Source of the DNA: Antedon bifida
Taxonomy: Eukaryota; Echinodermata; Crinoidea; Comatulida; Antedonidae
DNA length: 64,000 nt
Assembly (NCBI GenBank): GCA_963402885.1
Contig: OY727102.1
Location: forward strand, 496,001-560,000
Direction: 5' to 3'
A program made the position numbers and the translations under genes. Below are positions 27,044 through 37,956 of the stretch, piece after piece. The notes beneath the pieces are model-generated. The model was given only the letters and a program-made list of their open reading frames with translations, did not search any database and was not told the origin of the DNA. Every line of letters begins with the position of its first letter. Position 1 is the first letter of the stretch.

Positions 27044-30000
27044 ATGGAAATTGATCACATGAGATACGATATTCGACTGAGTGCTCAAGAACTGTTTGAA
27101 CTAGATCCAGCCTTGCCTAGTCTCGTTGGAATTGTGAAAAATGAAAAACAATTACTTTCACCTACTACTACGTTCGAGTCAGATATGGTGATGTTACACT
27201 ACCGTTGGAATCTAGAAACAGTTCAGCTTAGAATACCAAGTAATCTTGACGATTCTAAGTCCAAACTTTATTTACCAGTTAGCTACAGCGGATGTTTTAA
27301 TGTAGTTCATGATTGTTCAAAGAGTTTTTATACCGCAGCAGACTTGATTGAAATAAATCCTCAGCAAGTTCGTATAATGTCGAAGCTTACAAATGTTTCA
27401 AAATTAGTGAATATGCTTAAATTAGAAATTGGAGAAATAATACGCATAGTCCGAATTCGACGCTGTGCTTTCATTGACGGAATAAAGCCAGTTTTAAGGT
27501 AGGTATATTTTTAATTGTCACCATTGATAATGCTTGATTCACACTAGAGACGCAACAAAACGACGTAACGCAACGTAAAGGATTTGACCAATCATAAGCG
27601 ATGGATTATTCGAACAGTTTGGCCAACTTGCTTGCGTCGCGTCCACATCCTTGCGTTGCGTCTCTATTGGGAACAAGCTTAAGGGATTTGACCAATCACT
27701 GAGCGATGTAGTTATTTGACTATCGATTGTCATTGGTCAACTCGTTTGCGTTGCATCTACGTCCTTGCGTTGCGCCGGCCCTAGTGGGAACCGAGCTTTA
27801 AAGCCTTAATTATTAGTCCGTAGCTCTAATGGAGCACCCCGTGGATGATACTTCTTTTTTATCGTTTATTTATTTCCAACTACTTTCATCAACAGTTGTG
27901 TGTGTCGGGAAAACATAACATTTACATTAACAACAAGCACAATTGGTTATTTTGAGGTGATCCCCGACGTGTTACCATATACTATGCAGGAGATTATAAA
28001 CAAGTTTACTTTACCCGTCAAACTTCGAATAACTGGCGACCTCAACGACCACGAACCAGAATTTCTTTCTCGTATGAACAATTACACATCACACCCAATT
28101 GTAGCAGAGAAAACATGCGCAGAGGAATACTACGCGGGTTGTTCGTGTAATAATACTGGATATAAAACAATCTTTCTATTTTCTCATCTGGCTAATTTAC
28201 AATTTTATGTTAGTGAATCTCTACTGACAAGACAACGTGAAAAAAAGGAAGCGGTTGAGACTTTTGGTCCAAAGTTTACATTGAGCAATATTGATGTTGT
28301 TCGGTTATTAAAATTTGACTATCCTCAGTTAGTGGTGGACACTAAGAAGGAGAATATTTATTGTCCGTCGCCTAAACTGCCCAGGCGAACTACATTGGAC
28401 AGTACAGTACCTATTATGCCATTGTCAGATGCTACTATGTCTACTGAACGGAAGGGCATCGGTAAGTTTACTAATTCTGCAAAATTGAAAACTGCGCATC
28501 TAAAGTTTTGAAACATTTAAGTTTGCTTTAGTATACATTTAATGTGAATAACTAATAGTACGTAGATAATTGATAATGATGCGAAGGAGCAAAACGTTAC
28601 ATTAAGTTGATCTAGTAGATCAACCGGAGAGTGCGATCATGCAATTCATCCGAGCCATGGCGGTAAACCAATAGAACAAACATAAAATACATCGAGATGC
28701 GACTTCAAAGTTTTAGGTGGGTTTTCTCTACTTAAAAAACTCGGCTTCATATCCTAAGCGGCGGATAAGTCCAACTTCGAAGTTGAACTAGACATCGGCA
28801 TCTTTACAAAAATGTTCGATATTAATTGTTCGTAATTTCCTGGATTAGTATAACACGGGTTCCTAAATTGAGGGCGCTAACCATAACATTTACAAGATCG
28901 AATACAGGTACGGTGGCGTAGGCCAAAGAAAAGAGATGTTAAATGTGCTCTCAGCACTAAGGGTCGTTTCCACCACATCACCAGATGCATTGATGTTGCT
29001 ACCTGATGTGTGGTGGAAAAGAGGACATATAATTCTATGGACCCCAAACACAGTAGATCGCATAGCTTTAACTCTATACCACCACGATCAGCGTGGGGTT
29101 CGAACCCACGACACTCGTGTTATTAACACGACGCTCAGCCGACTGAGCTAACCGGTCATCTTGTTTATAACCAGGTTATTACACTAATAGTTTGGTTCCC
29201 TCAATATTACGTTCATGAATATGCATATTTATGACGTAACGATGAATTATGTAATATGAAGCACGTATAAATTGAATAGACTATTGTCCGCGTCAAATCA
29301 ACGGAATTTTGTTATTAAATTAAAGAGAAAATTAATATTGTTTTTCTTTTATTTTAAAAGAGATATTTAGATTGTTAGGTTAAGTAGGATAATGGTAAGC
29401 TCTTTGCGATGCTCACAGCCATATGCATGATGCATACATTCACTATCTATTTACACTTATAATGGCTATCTATTTTAGCGGGACGCCTCTTGCCACCGCA
29501 GGCATGCCTGCCGCCTTCTGTCAAAAATGCACACATTGCACTCAAATCGGTTTTGGGTTCATTTAATAAAAAAACTCTTTAACACATTTTTTGTATTTAA
29601 GTTAAAAAAAAAAATTCAATCACAAATTATAGCCGCAACAAATCAAAGTAGTTTAAAATAAAAGCTTCATATGACGTCATTCTAATTGTAGCCCAGTCGA
29701 CCGATTCATTATTGTAATTGTTTATGAATTGTACAAATTATATTAAATTTAGGCTTTTGCTCGCGCTGTTTGTATTTTATAATTTTGTTCCGTTGAATTT
29801 CCTTCATCATGGCCCACATGAATTGCATGCCTCGCTGGCTCGCACTCGCAATCTACCATGGTTGGGGCTGAGCTAAGACAAAAATAGAGCTGCTAGGTCC
29901 TCATAATTTGCACTTAAACTTGGAAAATGTCAGGCCTATGCCTAAACAAGTTTTTTTTCACCCGCACCCGCTCTATAAAATATACGTTATTCTTCTGATC

Positions 30001-33000
30001 ATCTTTTTTATTATTGTTTTGCAATACATTTATTCTAATATAGATTGCCTATGCCCTATATTGCGTGCAGAACTCGATTTAAACTCATTATACATAATCG
30101 ATACCATAGTCAAATATAGCGTTAGAATAAAAGTGAAAACAAAAGCAAACCTTTAGTAGAATTCTTCGGACCATTATTTATGTACTTATTCATGACAGAA
30201 CGAGTGAATACAGAGAATTTTGATAATAGACGTATTTCAATGAAATCTGCCAGTGAGTATTACACGAGTGAACCAGTGACTCCATTATGCAAACGGAATC
30301 TCAACCACTCTGCTCCACAACTCGACCACACATCAGATGATGACTCCATCGGGTATACTCGTAGCTCTAAGAATACGAAAGCTAAAGCAACGACAGTCCT
30401 GCACACATTGTCAAGAAAGTCTCCTGAACTCATTGGTAACACCTTTTTGCATAGCCTAATTTTGTTAGTATTTGATGTCAGAATCTTATAGACTTCAGCT
30501 CTACACTATCAAACTTTATGTGACAACAAAAATGTGATGTGCCCATATATGGACACAATGACGTCATCACTATTATCACTACCATATTTGGGCACATCAC
30601 ACTTTTTTTGTCAAATTAGTTTGATAGTGTAGACAGAGCTTAAGTGGACTAAGACAATTGAATTATATCCTAGTACTATTTTACTTTCGAGACTATTATA
30701 TATAATTATTTTTTTTTTTATCATCAAATATATTTTTTAGAATTCGTTAAAAAACGGCAATCAGTAGTTCCAAGGCCTGTGCCACCTCCACGTATAGATA
30801 GCAAAAAAGATGCTGCCACCCATCGGCTGCTACTCAACAAACCTGGTAATTCGAAAAGCAGATTCCACTGGCATTTTTTTAAAACTTGATGGTAGCTGCT
30901 GAGAACTTTCAAACCTTTCAAATTACAATACTAACTACAATTAAACCGCCGTTTTATTAAAACATTTGATAGTACTTTCTATTTTATAACCAATGTTTTG
31001 TGTATTTTTTTGTTGAGCATAACAATCATGCAAAGAAAGCTAAAAGTTAAGAAACAGGAATTGCGTATACACCGCCGTAAACGTACGTATTAATGGTTTT
31101 TCTAAATAGTTGCTGGTTAGTAGTAAAATACTAATATTTAATATAGAAAATAACATTATTTTGTTTGTAGAATAAAACTCTCTTACTTTCGTTTCATCAT
31201 TGTTGAAATTACTTACTTTACCATCTTTTTCTTGAAGCATCAAATCATTTTATATCTGGTTTCAATTTTTTTACCTTATCAATACAAGTGAAACTTGCTG
31301 TACTTTTCTGTGCTATAGAGTAAAATGCGGAAATGATTTCATTTTAATCATATTATTCTTGTTGTACTTAATTTCAGTTGAAGAATCCAAAACTTTAACT
31401 AAATTAAAGTCTCAGCAACTTGGTCATCAATGCTACAATACAAAAGATTCAGTAAGTATTTATTAATGTTACTACATAACGTTGTTCCACAAAGTTTACA
31501 TGTAAAATTGATAGCTAACTCTAAGCATAGTAATGTAATGTCTAAATGAAGAGAATGTAAATCCTTTTTAAAAAAATACAAAGAAGTAAACCATTACATT
31601 AGTATTAATAACTTTTTTTGGCCTTTAAGCATATTTTACACCATAAATTGTTCATATTTTTAAAGCATACATTTTAAAATGTTTAAATATGTGGAACTTT
31701 AAAAGCCACCAGAAGACCTGTGAAAACAAGGAAACTTTTTAATGATGAATGTGAATAAAAGTGGGTAGTTTGGAAAGAAAAACAATTTTTCCAGATTTTG
31801 CAGCATTCATAAACGGTTTAGTATTCTTCACACATTCTCAATAGGCAATATATTCTGCTGTGAGTATTACAGTTGAGGTATTCTTACACTATACAAGAAA
31901 CCTTCCAAAAACTCACTATAAAACAATCTTCTTCTGAGAACGAAAGCTTTGGTGTTTCGTTCATGATCATCTTATTGTTTGCATCCATGATTTATATTCT
32001 TATAATATTCAATATTGTATTCTACAATAGGGGGACTCCGAAGACTGCTTGACACATGACGTCATTACCATGGTCGACAAACCACAGGTCAACAGATTTG
32101 CAACAATACAAGTAAGGCAGATGGTTATAGTTTTTACTAAAAAAAATTAAAATATATAAGTTTTTAAGTTCATTTTTTGAGTTTCTCAACAATTGTAATT
32201 ACACGTTCTTATTGTCTTTTTAATTTTGCTTCTAGAGAATAAAGCGAGGATCTAAATGGCCATTTAGGACCCGTCGTAAATTATCTCAAGCTAAGAGTGA
32301 TACCGAAATTCAAGAAAAACCAGACAGCAAATGTATTAGCAGAAATGCGTCAATGAACACTCCTATACGCGTCAAAACAATCAAACGACGCCCAGCTGAC
32401 CCCCTACCAACCCCAAACACCACTATCACTATCAGTGCTTCGGTTGACAATCTATTTGAAGATGAACGTATATACGATATTGATAGTCGACCTCCGATGC
32501 CACTGCCCCAAATTAAAAAGACTAGTGAACCTAAACGATTATTATCAGCATTGCCATGCCGACCTCCTCCATTACCGCCAAGAGCCTGTCTGTCGCATCA
32601 GCGGACGCACACTACTGAAGATAGTGGCTCAGAACCTTCTCAGGACGGTAACACCAGCTCTAGTTACGAGGACATGGCGCGTATGGCACCAGGTTCGAGT
32701 GGTCACGTTGGTGGCACTATTAATCCAACTGAAGATACATATTACGTAACTGCAAAAGATTATAAGCCAGTGAGCTCCTACTATGGCTATAGGAAAGGAC
32801 GTTGCTATCGTTATAACAAACGGTATGGCGAATTCGACAGCAGAAGTGAAAATGTCAACATACATGAAAGAATTACTTCCGGGTTAAGTACATCGCAATT
32901 AATTAAACATTTAAAATCACTGAAACTGAACGTGTCTTGTGATGAAAAGGTACGGAATCAAGCTATTGATGGATCCCTACTCTTAGATATGTCAAAACAA

Positions 33001-33105
33001 TTGATTCAAGATTCGTTGGAGGTGACCAAGTTAGACGCACTTAAAATCTTTAAGTTTGCACACAAAGGATGGAGTCCATTGGTTAACAGTGATGATGGTT
33101 TTTAA
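27044..33105 (+). CDS. GAREM-like adaptor A: CABIT domain, proline-rich linker, SAM domain
   Basis: GAREM proteins are adaptors downstream of EGF receptor that bind GRB2/SHP2 and tune ERK signalling. Seven coding exons: 27044-27498, 27896-28461, 30199-30435, 30741-30845, 31378-31451, 32031-32111, 32236-33105. The spliced frame is 2388 bp, 795 residues (human GAREM1 about 876). CABIT core motifs: LYLPVSYSGCFNVVHD at about residue 77 and TIGYFEVIPDVLPYT at about 165, the two halves of the domain. The linker has SH3-type ligands RPVPPPR and CRPPPLPPR, plus Tyr-rich words IYDIDSRP, SSYEDM and TYYVTAKDY. The C-terminal SAM domain spans about 715-785 (LSTSQLIKHLKSLKLNV, ending KGWSPL). CABIT plus SAM is the GAREM arrangement; THEMIS lacks the SAM. 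AATAAA at 33558 may end the transcript. Which vertebrate GAREM it matches cannot be told. Confidence 0.85.
27530..27800. mobile_element. Two adjacent MITE family 2 copies
   Basis: One copy runs from CTTGATTCACACTAGAGACG to GGGAACAAGCTTAA at about 27681. A second, lacking its left arm, starts at once with GGATTTGACCAATCACTGAG and ends CCTAGTGGGAACCGAGCTTTAA at about 27800. They sit in the first intron of GAREM-like A. Confidence 0.8.
29085..29157 (-). tRNA. tRNA-Ile(AAT)-like sequence, possibly a pseudogene
   Basis: Read on the minus strand from 29157: acceptor GACCGGT, A box TAGCTCAGTCGG, anticodon arm TCGTG-TTAATAA-CACGA with anticodon AAT, T arm GTGGG-TTCGAAC-CCCAC with B box GGTTCGAACCC, and acceptor 3' strand GCTGATC. 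The acceptor stem pairs at six of seven positions, counting two G-U pairs, with a C-A mismatch at 3-70. No T-run terminator follows closely. It lies in the GAREM-like A intron between exons 2 and 3, opposite to transcription. It may be a real tRNA gene, a decayed one, or the head of a SINE. Confidence 0.6.
30495..30643. mobile_element. MITE family 1, near-complete
   Basis: The left end is AGCTCTACACTATCAAACTT and the right end TTTGATAGTGTAGACAGAGC followed by TTAA. The interior has GTGATGTGCCCATATATGGA and CATATTTGGGCACATCACAC. It lies in the GAREM-like A intron between exons 3 and 4. Confidence 0.8.
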
Positions 33106-33116
33106 AAGTGCATAAT

Positions 33117-33457
33117 TAATACATAAAGTGTGATGTGTCAAAATATGGTAGTAATATGCCCAAATATGGTAGTAATATGACATCATCATGTCCATATAAA
33201 GGCACATCACATTTTTTTGTCACATAAAGTGTGATATATTGAATATTTGATATTTGAATTATGTCTTACCGACCGAAATTGAATCAAAGTATATTCCAAC
33301 TTTATTAAAAGGACACATCAACATGACATCACTTCAAAATTTCGTAAAACAGCATTTGCACGTTTTTGATGCGGTTAACATCTTCAACTCTCCATAGGTT
33401 TATTATTCTCTTTTTCTTAAATTCACATACAGTTTGATAGTGTAGACAGAGCTTTAA
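33117..33457. mobile_element. MITE family 1 interrupted by dispersed repeat R
   Basis: Family 1 interior from GTGTGATGTGTCAAAATATG to TTTTTGTCACATAAAGTG breaks off at about 33236. The expected right end, GTTTGATAGTGTAGACAGAG followed by CTTTAA, resumes at 33431. The roughly 190 bp between them matches 45962-46190 (shared words GAATCAAAGTATATTCCAAC and TTTCGTAAAACAGCATTT). Confidence 0.75.
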
Positions 33458-33711
33458 ACGCATCAACAAAAACAACAGGCTGAACAATAACGTGACACTC
33501 TTTAGGTGTATGGATTTTAAAGGCTAGCGGGTTTAAAATTGATATTGTTTATTACAAAATAAAACCTTTGCAACAACATTTATAATAACACCTTATTTTT
33601 CGTCATCGGTAAAGCAGAACTATAGCATTGCGAAATAACATCGCTTTAAAAAAACTTTATACCTCCGGAGCTATCCTTTAAGGTTGTTTTCTGGTATCAT
33701 CAAGTACGTGG

Positions 33712-33832
33712 AAGGTTTCCATAGGAACGAACGCAAGGACGCCGCACGCTCACTGTAAGCTAGCAACGGATCAACCAAACTGGCGCTTGTGATTGGTGAT
33801 TATGCGCGTTGCGCGTACGTCTTTGCCTTGTA
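33712..33832. mobile_element. Fragment of MITE family 2
   Basis: The segment reads from about GGAACGAACGCAAGGACG through GCGCTTGTGATTGGTGATTA to GTACGTCTTTGCCTTG. The ends are degenerate. Confidence 0.6.
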
Positions 33833-34554
33833 TGCTAATTGCGAACATTGATGATTCTCAGACGAAAATAATATATAATTTAGCAGCTCCTCCTGCATTC
33901 TCTATCAATTGGTTTTATAAAAAAGTAAAATCTATGATTCACTTTGAATATTTACACTGTGTCATTTCAATTTTTATATCAAAATTGTGTAATTCTATTA
34001 GATTATCCTCCAGAAAACAAACAGGTTAATAAACAATTATTAATATTTCTGCTTTAAACCTTAATTGGTGTAACTACGTTGCTAAATGGAAACACTTATG
34101 TACAGTGGTATAGGCCTACGTTTGTACGAAAAATATACCTTGAATTTTGAATAATTTTATATCATATCATATCATTTATTTCGTCAAACAAAAACATAGA
34201 GCAAACAATATGTATGTTTTATTTCCTTATTCTCTAAAACTGTTAAAACTGACGAAACTCATTGGCGTCAATAAATACAGCAACATTAATGTTATGACTG
34301 CTCTTATTTGGAAATAAGTTTCGACTTCATCTCAGTTTTGTATACGTTTTGTGATTATTATATTACTTTCTGTATACAGAAATGAGTAATTCCAGAATAT
34401 CCAAATAAATAATAACTAAAAATATATTTCTCGTTTGTTTTTGTTTCATAGGGAAAAACACAATCATGCACCTAATTGACGTCGCTCTCGAAATATTACT
34501 GTTGTCTACACAGTGTACGTGCAATCGTTCACTGCGCGTGCGTGCATGACCTCG

Positions 34555-34682
34555 CTGTCGGGAAGACGTAAGCGCACCGAACGTATTTTGACCAATCACG
34601 GCGCAATTTATCATCCAAATTGTCTCGTGTGATATTGGTCAACTCACTTGCATCCAAGTGGCGTCTTCTGTATCGTTGATTC
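34555..34682. mobile_element. Fragment of MITE family 2
   Basis: The segment contains GACCAATCACGGCGCAATTT and its partner arm GTGTGATATTGGTCAACTCA, with degenerate ends. Confidence 0.6.
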
Positions 34683-35272
34683 AAGGCCATGCTCATGCAC
34701 TGTGCGAATAGAAACCAGCGATAGACTGAGCGCAGATATCTATAATGGGTTGAGATAGAAGAAGATGGTCGCTTCAAAGTATTTCAACTGACTATTAAAA
34801 CACAAACTTCATTGGCTATATACGGAAGTTTGTCTACGTAATGGTTTCGTGTAATTTGCTATATCATTACCAGGCAATCTATTTTTCATTCTTTCCAAGG
34901 AAAGGATGGGCCTACGTAAAACCATTCAGGAAACAATACATCAAAACAAATAATAATAATACATTTAAAGGCGGTGGGTTTCGTGTCAACATGCTTAAGC
35001 GTACTTCATATTAAATGTCAAGTAAATAAGATTAGGTACAACAACAACAACAACAACTCCTATATATATAGTGTGTATACACACGTCCCTGTACTAATAG
35101 GTACTTGTTACCGGTTTTTACAGGATTTATGACGTGCAGTACCAAAAAAAACCCCCATTAAAGGAAATTATAACATAAGGAAATAGGTTATTGAACGATA
35201 GTCAGTATTTAACAAGCCTTGCCAAGTCTACAATGTTATTTTCAGTTTTGAAAGCAAACAAGCTGGTGTAAA

Positions 35273-36604
35273 ATGACAGAAATTACAGAGAAGATGAAGC
35301 ACCGATACACATCGTCCATCAGGCGTTTACGTCGGCAGTACACTTGTAAAAGTGAGGACCATACCGTAGAATGGCGGGACAAAGCCGTATCTGCCATGTA
35401 CCTACATCAGCGGGAGTTAATGTTACCAAACATCGTTAAAATTGCCAGGCCCAGAGAAAATAACAATGAAGATAAAACCTATGTATTACATAAAAAGTAC
35501 ACAAACGAGGTGTTTATCGCTAAGCCTGTTACTGAAACATCAAACAAGTTTGCCCTACCCATGGACTATAAAGGACGATTCCACGTTCTGTATGACACTA
35601 CGCGCGCGTATACGGTAGCACAGATTTCACGCATTCTTCCAAAATCCGTAAAAGTCACAGCTCAGTTAGAGAATATTTCAACAGAAGCGAATCAACATAA
35701 ATTTCGTGTTGGATCCATCATCGATGTAGAAGGTATAGCGTCGTATGCTACCAGAACTGGAGTAACACCATTTTTAAGGTAAATTATTGTTACTACCAAC
35801 CACATACATACACTACCGTATTACCGGTAGGCCTAACTGATAAACGCGCGCAAACTGATAAACGCGCGCAAATACCTTTTTAGTTCACTCTCACTACAAT
35901 TGTCAATTAACCTATTTTAGCCTAAATTATACTTTTGTATTGAAAATTAGGTTAATACCTTAACACATGCTCTTAAAGGTTTGTGGTACACCATCGTGTG
36001 TTTCTAGAAAGGAAATATTATGATTTATGAAAACAACCTTTACGTTTCGGCATGCTTAATTACCTGGAAACACAATGGTGTACCACACAAACCGTATTTT
36101 AATATAGTACCTATGATAACATTTCATTTTCTTAAATTTGTTTGCAGATGTTCTTTTCGAGGAAAGAATTTCTTTACGTTGAACATGGATTGCACTGGGT
36201 ATTTTGAAATCGTACCGGATCCTCTTCCATACACATTGCGACAGATAGAGTGCAAGTTTCCAGTACCACAGCGCGTGCGCGTTATTGACGAAGATTCAAC
36301 CAATCACGAAGACTTATTTTGCAAATCAAAAAAAGGTGAATTTATACTGGAAAAAACTAGCAAGGAGGACTTTTTGGCGGGAAACTGCAAGGCAGACAAC
36401 AGTATAATAGTATTTTCTTCAAAATCAGAAGTCAAGTTTCAAATTACGAACGCAGTGATTCAGGGAGAAAGAGATGATCGCATTATTGCAAGGCATTATG
36501 GGAACGAATACATGTCAGTTGATTTCACAAAAATTATCGGTTTAAATGGAATTTCATTTGTTGAATTAAAAAAAAGTCCTGAAATAATTTATGAAACAAT
36601 TTAA
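35273..36604 (+). CDS. GAREM-like B1: CABIT-domain protein without SAM
   Basis: Two exons, 35273-35778 and 36148-36604, splice to 963 bp, 320 residues. The product matches GAREM-like A over the CABIT domain: FALPMDYKGRFHVLYD at about residue 97, then CTGYFEIVPDPLPYTLRQIE, CKFPVPQRVRV and KTSKEDFLAGNC. The intron sits at the same place and phase as in A, after a Leu-Arg codon pair with AG|GT. Exon 2 then runs straight to TAA at 36602-36604. I see no good donor before it, and AATAAA follows at 36786, so a CABIT-only protein is the simplest reading. The alternative is a single gene with B2 (37957-39808) joined by a splice I cannot find. A tandem duplication of the A locus followed by splitting fits both. 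Confidence 0.75.
35978..36093. other. Intronic hairpin (inverted repeat)
   Basis: The arm 35978-36004, starting GGTTTGTGGTACACCAT, is the near-perfect inverse of 36066-36093, containing ATGGTGTACCACACAAACC. About 60 bases form the loop. It lies within the B1 intron on the transcribed strand. It matches neither of the two main MITE families. Confidence 0.75.
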
Positions 36605-37956
36605 ATATAAAATACAATAATTATATTTAAATTGAAAATGAAAATCAATTAGTTATTATTACGTAAAATACAACTTCTAAAATGAGTGTCATTTATTCGT
36701 TTAAGATCGCATTTTTAACATTTTGTACAATAATTGATGATCAGTTATGGAACTTCTTTTAAATTAAAATATTTGCCTTTGCATGAATAAATAAATAAAT
36801 GGATGTACGTGGACGGAGATTTTGATTTGTAAATATAGCATTTTGTATAGGGGTTGGGAAGGGGGTGGCGCTGTCACATCTCTAGCACCGTCCTCTTAGT
36901 CGTGTTCTCTTATTATTCAACATCTCAAATGCATATAAAAAATTAAGTTGGTACTATTGGCATATATACATATAAATCGAATCATTAATAAAAGTTGTCT
37001 AAGTTGCCTATTCAATATGTTAAACAGTATTATGTACTGTGTACTATAAGTGTGTATGTTTTGTATACTGTACGCGTAGGTCAATCAAATTTTCTATGAA
37101 GAATCTTACAGTAAAACAAAGGAGGAACACATTTTCCTTTTCCGTATAATTCCGTAACTTATCATTTACTTTTAACAATCCCTTATTATGAACAAAATAC
37201 AATTGCGCCCTCAAAATCAATAAATTAACCGATAAACTGCCCGTGGAAACGGTGTTTAACCGATAAATATCTCATTCAAATCAGATAATTATCGGATAAA
37301 TGCGATAATTTTTAACCCTGAAGGACAAATTGTTGCAATGTTATTGGGCTTGGTTGTTTGGTAATGACTGATCAATTAACCGATAATTTTGTTTTGGCTG
37401 CGGAAACACGGCCTATGGCTCTGCCGTATTGTGAACAGCGCTACCAACGGCCCTAATATGGACAAATTAAGTCCCTACAACGGTCAGATTTCATCAACCC
37501 TATTGGGCCACTGTAGGATCATACTTTACAGCTCGGTGTATAATATTATAAATAAGGAATAAAACATTTTATGGCCATTTCAACATAGATGGCAGCATAC
37601 ACGATTGTGTTAGTTTCACATTATGGTCATCCATAGTTTCACTATCTCAACACTGCTTCCCGATTGGTTTACAACATTTATAATAAATCCATTTCTGGTA
37701 TTTGTTTGGTCTGTATACAGAAGAAACGGAAGTCACATGGTCCAATTGTTCTACCTATGTTTTCACAGTGACTAAACCAGTTATTATATTTCTGTTATTG
37801 TTATTGGTCTGCAATGCGTGACGCACAACAGTGCTGCATTGGGTTTACTAGTAAACACGTAGCCTATATTTGAAAAAACGAACGGTACACACTTTTGGTC
37901 CGGTAATGACCATGCTCCACACTTTCTAAAAGAGGTTGTAAAGTATACTAAACACA
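36605..37956. other. Noncoding stretch between B1 and B2
   Basis: AATAAA at 36786-36791 may end B1. The word AACCGATAA recurs near 37229, 37260 and 37379, with TCGGATAAATGCGATAATT between, suggesting an old inverted repeat. No open frame on either strand is supported; the one at 37784-37969 (minus) has no family features. The promoter of B2, if it is separate, would lie here. Confidence 0.4.

Larger units (their letters stand above)
33106..35272. other. Intergenic DNA between the two GAREM-like loci
   Basis: The stretch is mostly repeat-derived: a family 1 MITE split by another repeat (33117-33457) and two family 2 fragments (33712-33832, 34555-34682). There are also a (CAA)n tract near 35040 and a TATATATA stretch near 35065. 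Open frames here overlap these repeats and none is supported. Confidence 0.5.

Noticed and set aside
29908..30156. Hydrophobic open frame in GAREM-like A intron
   Set aside because: AT-rich low-complexity frame. The true exon begins at 30199 in a different context with a good acceptor and correct phase.
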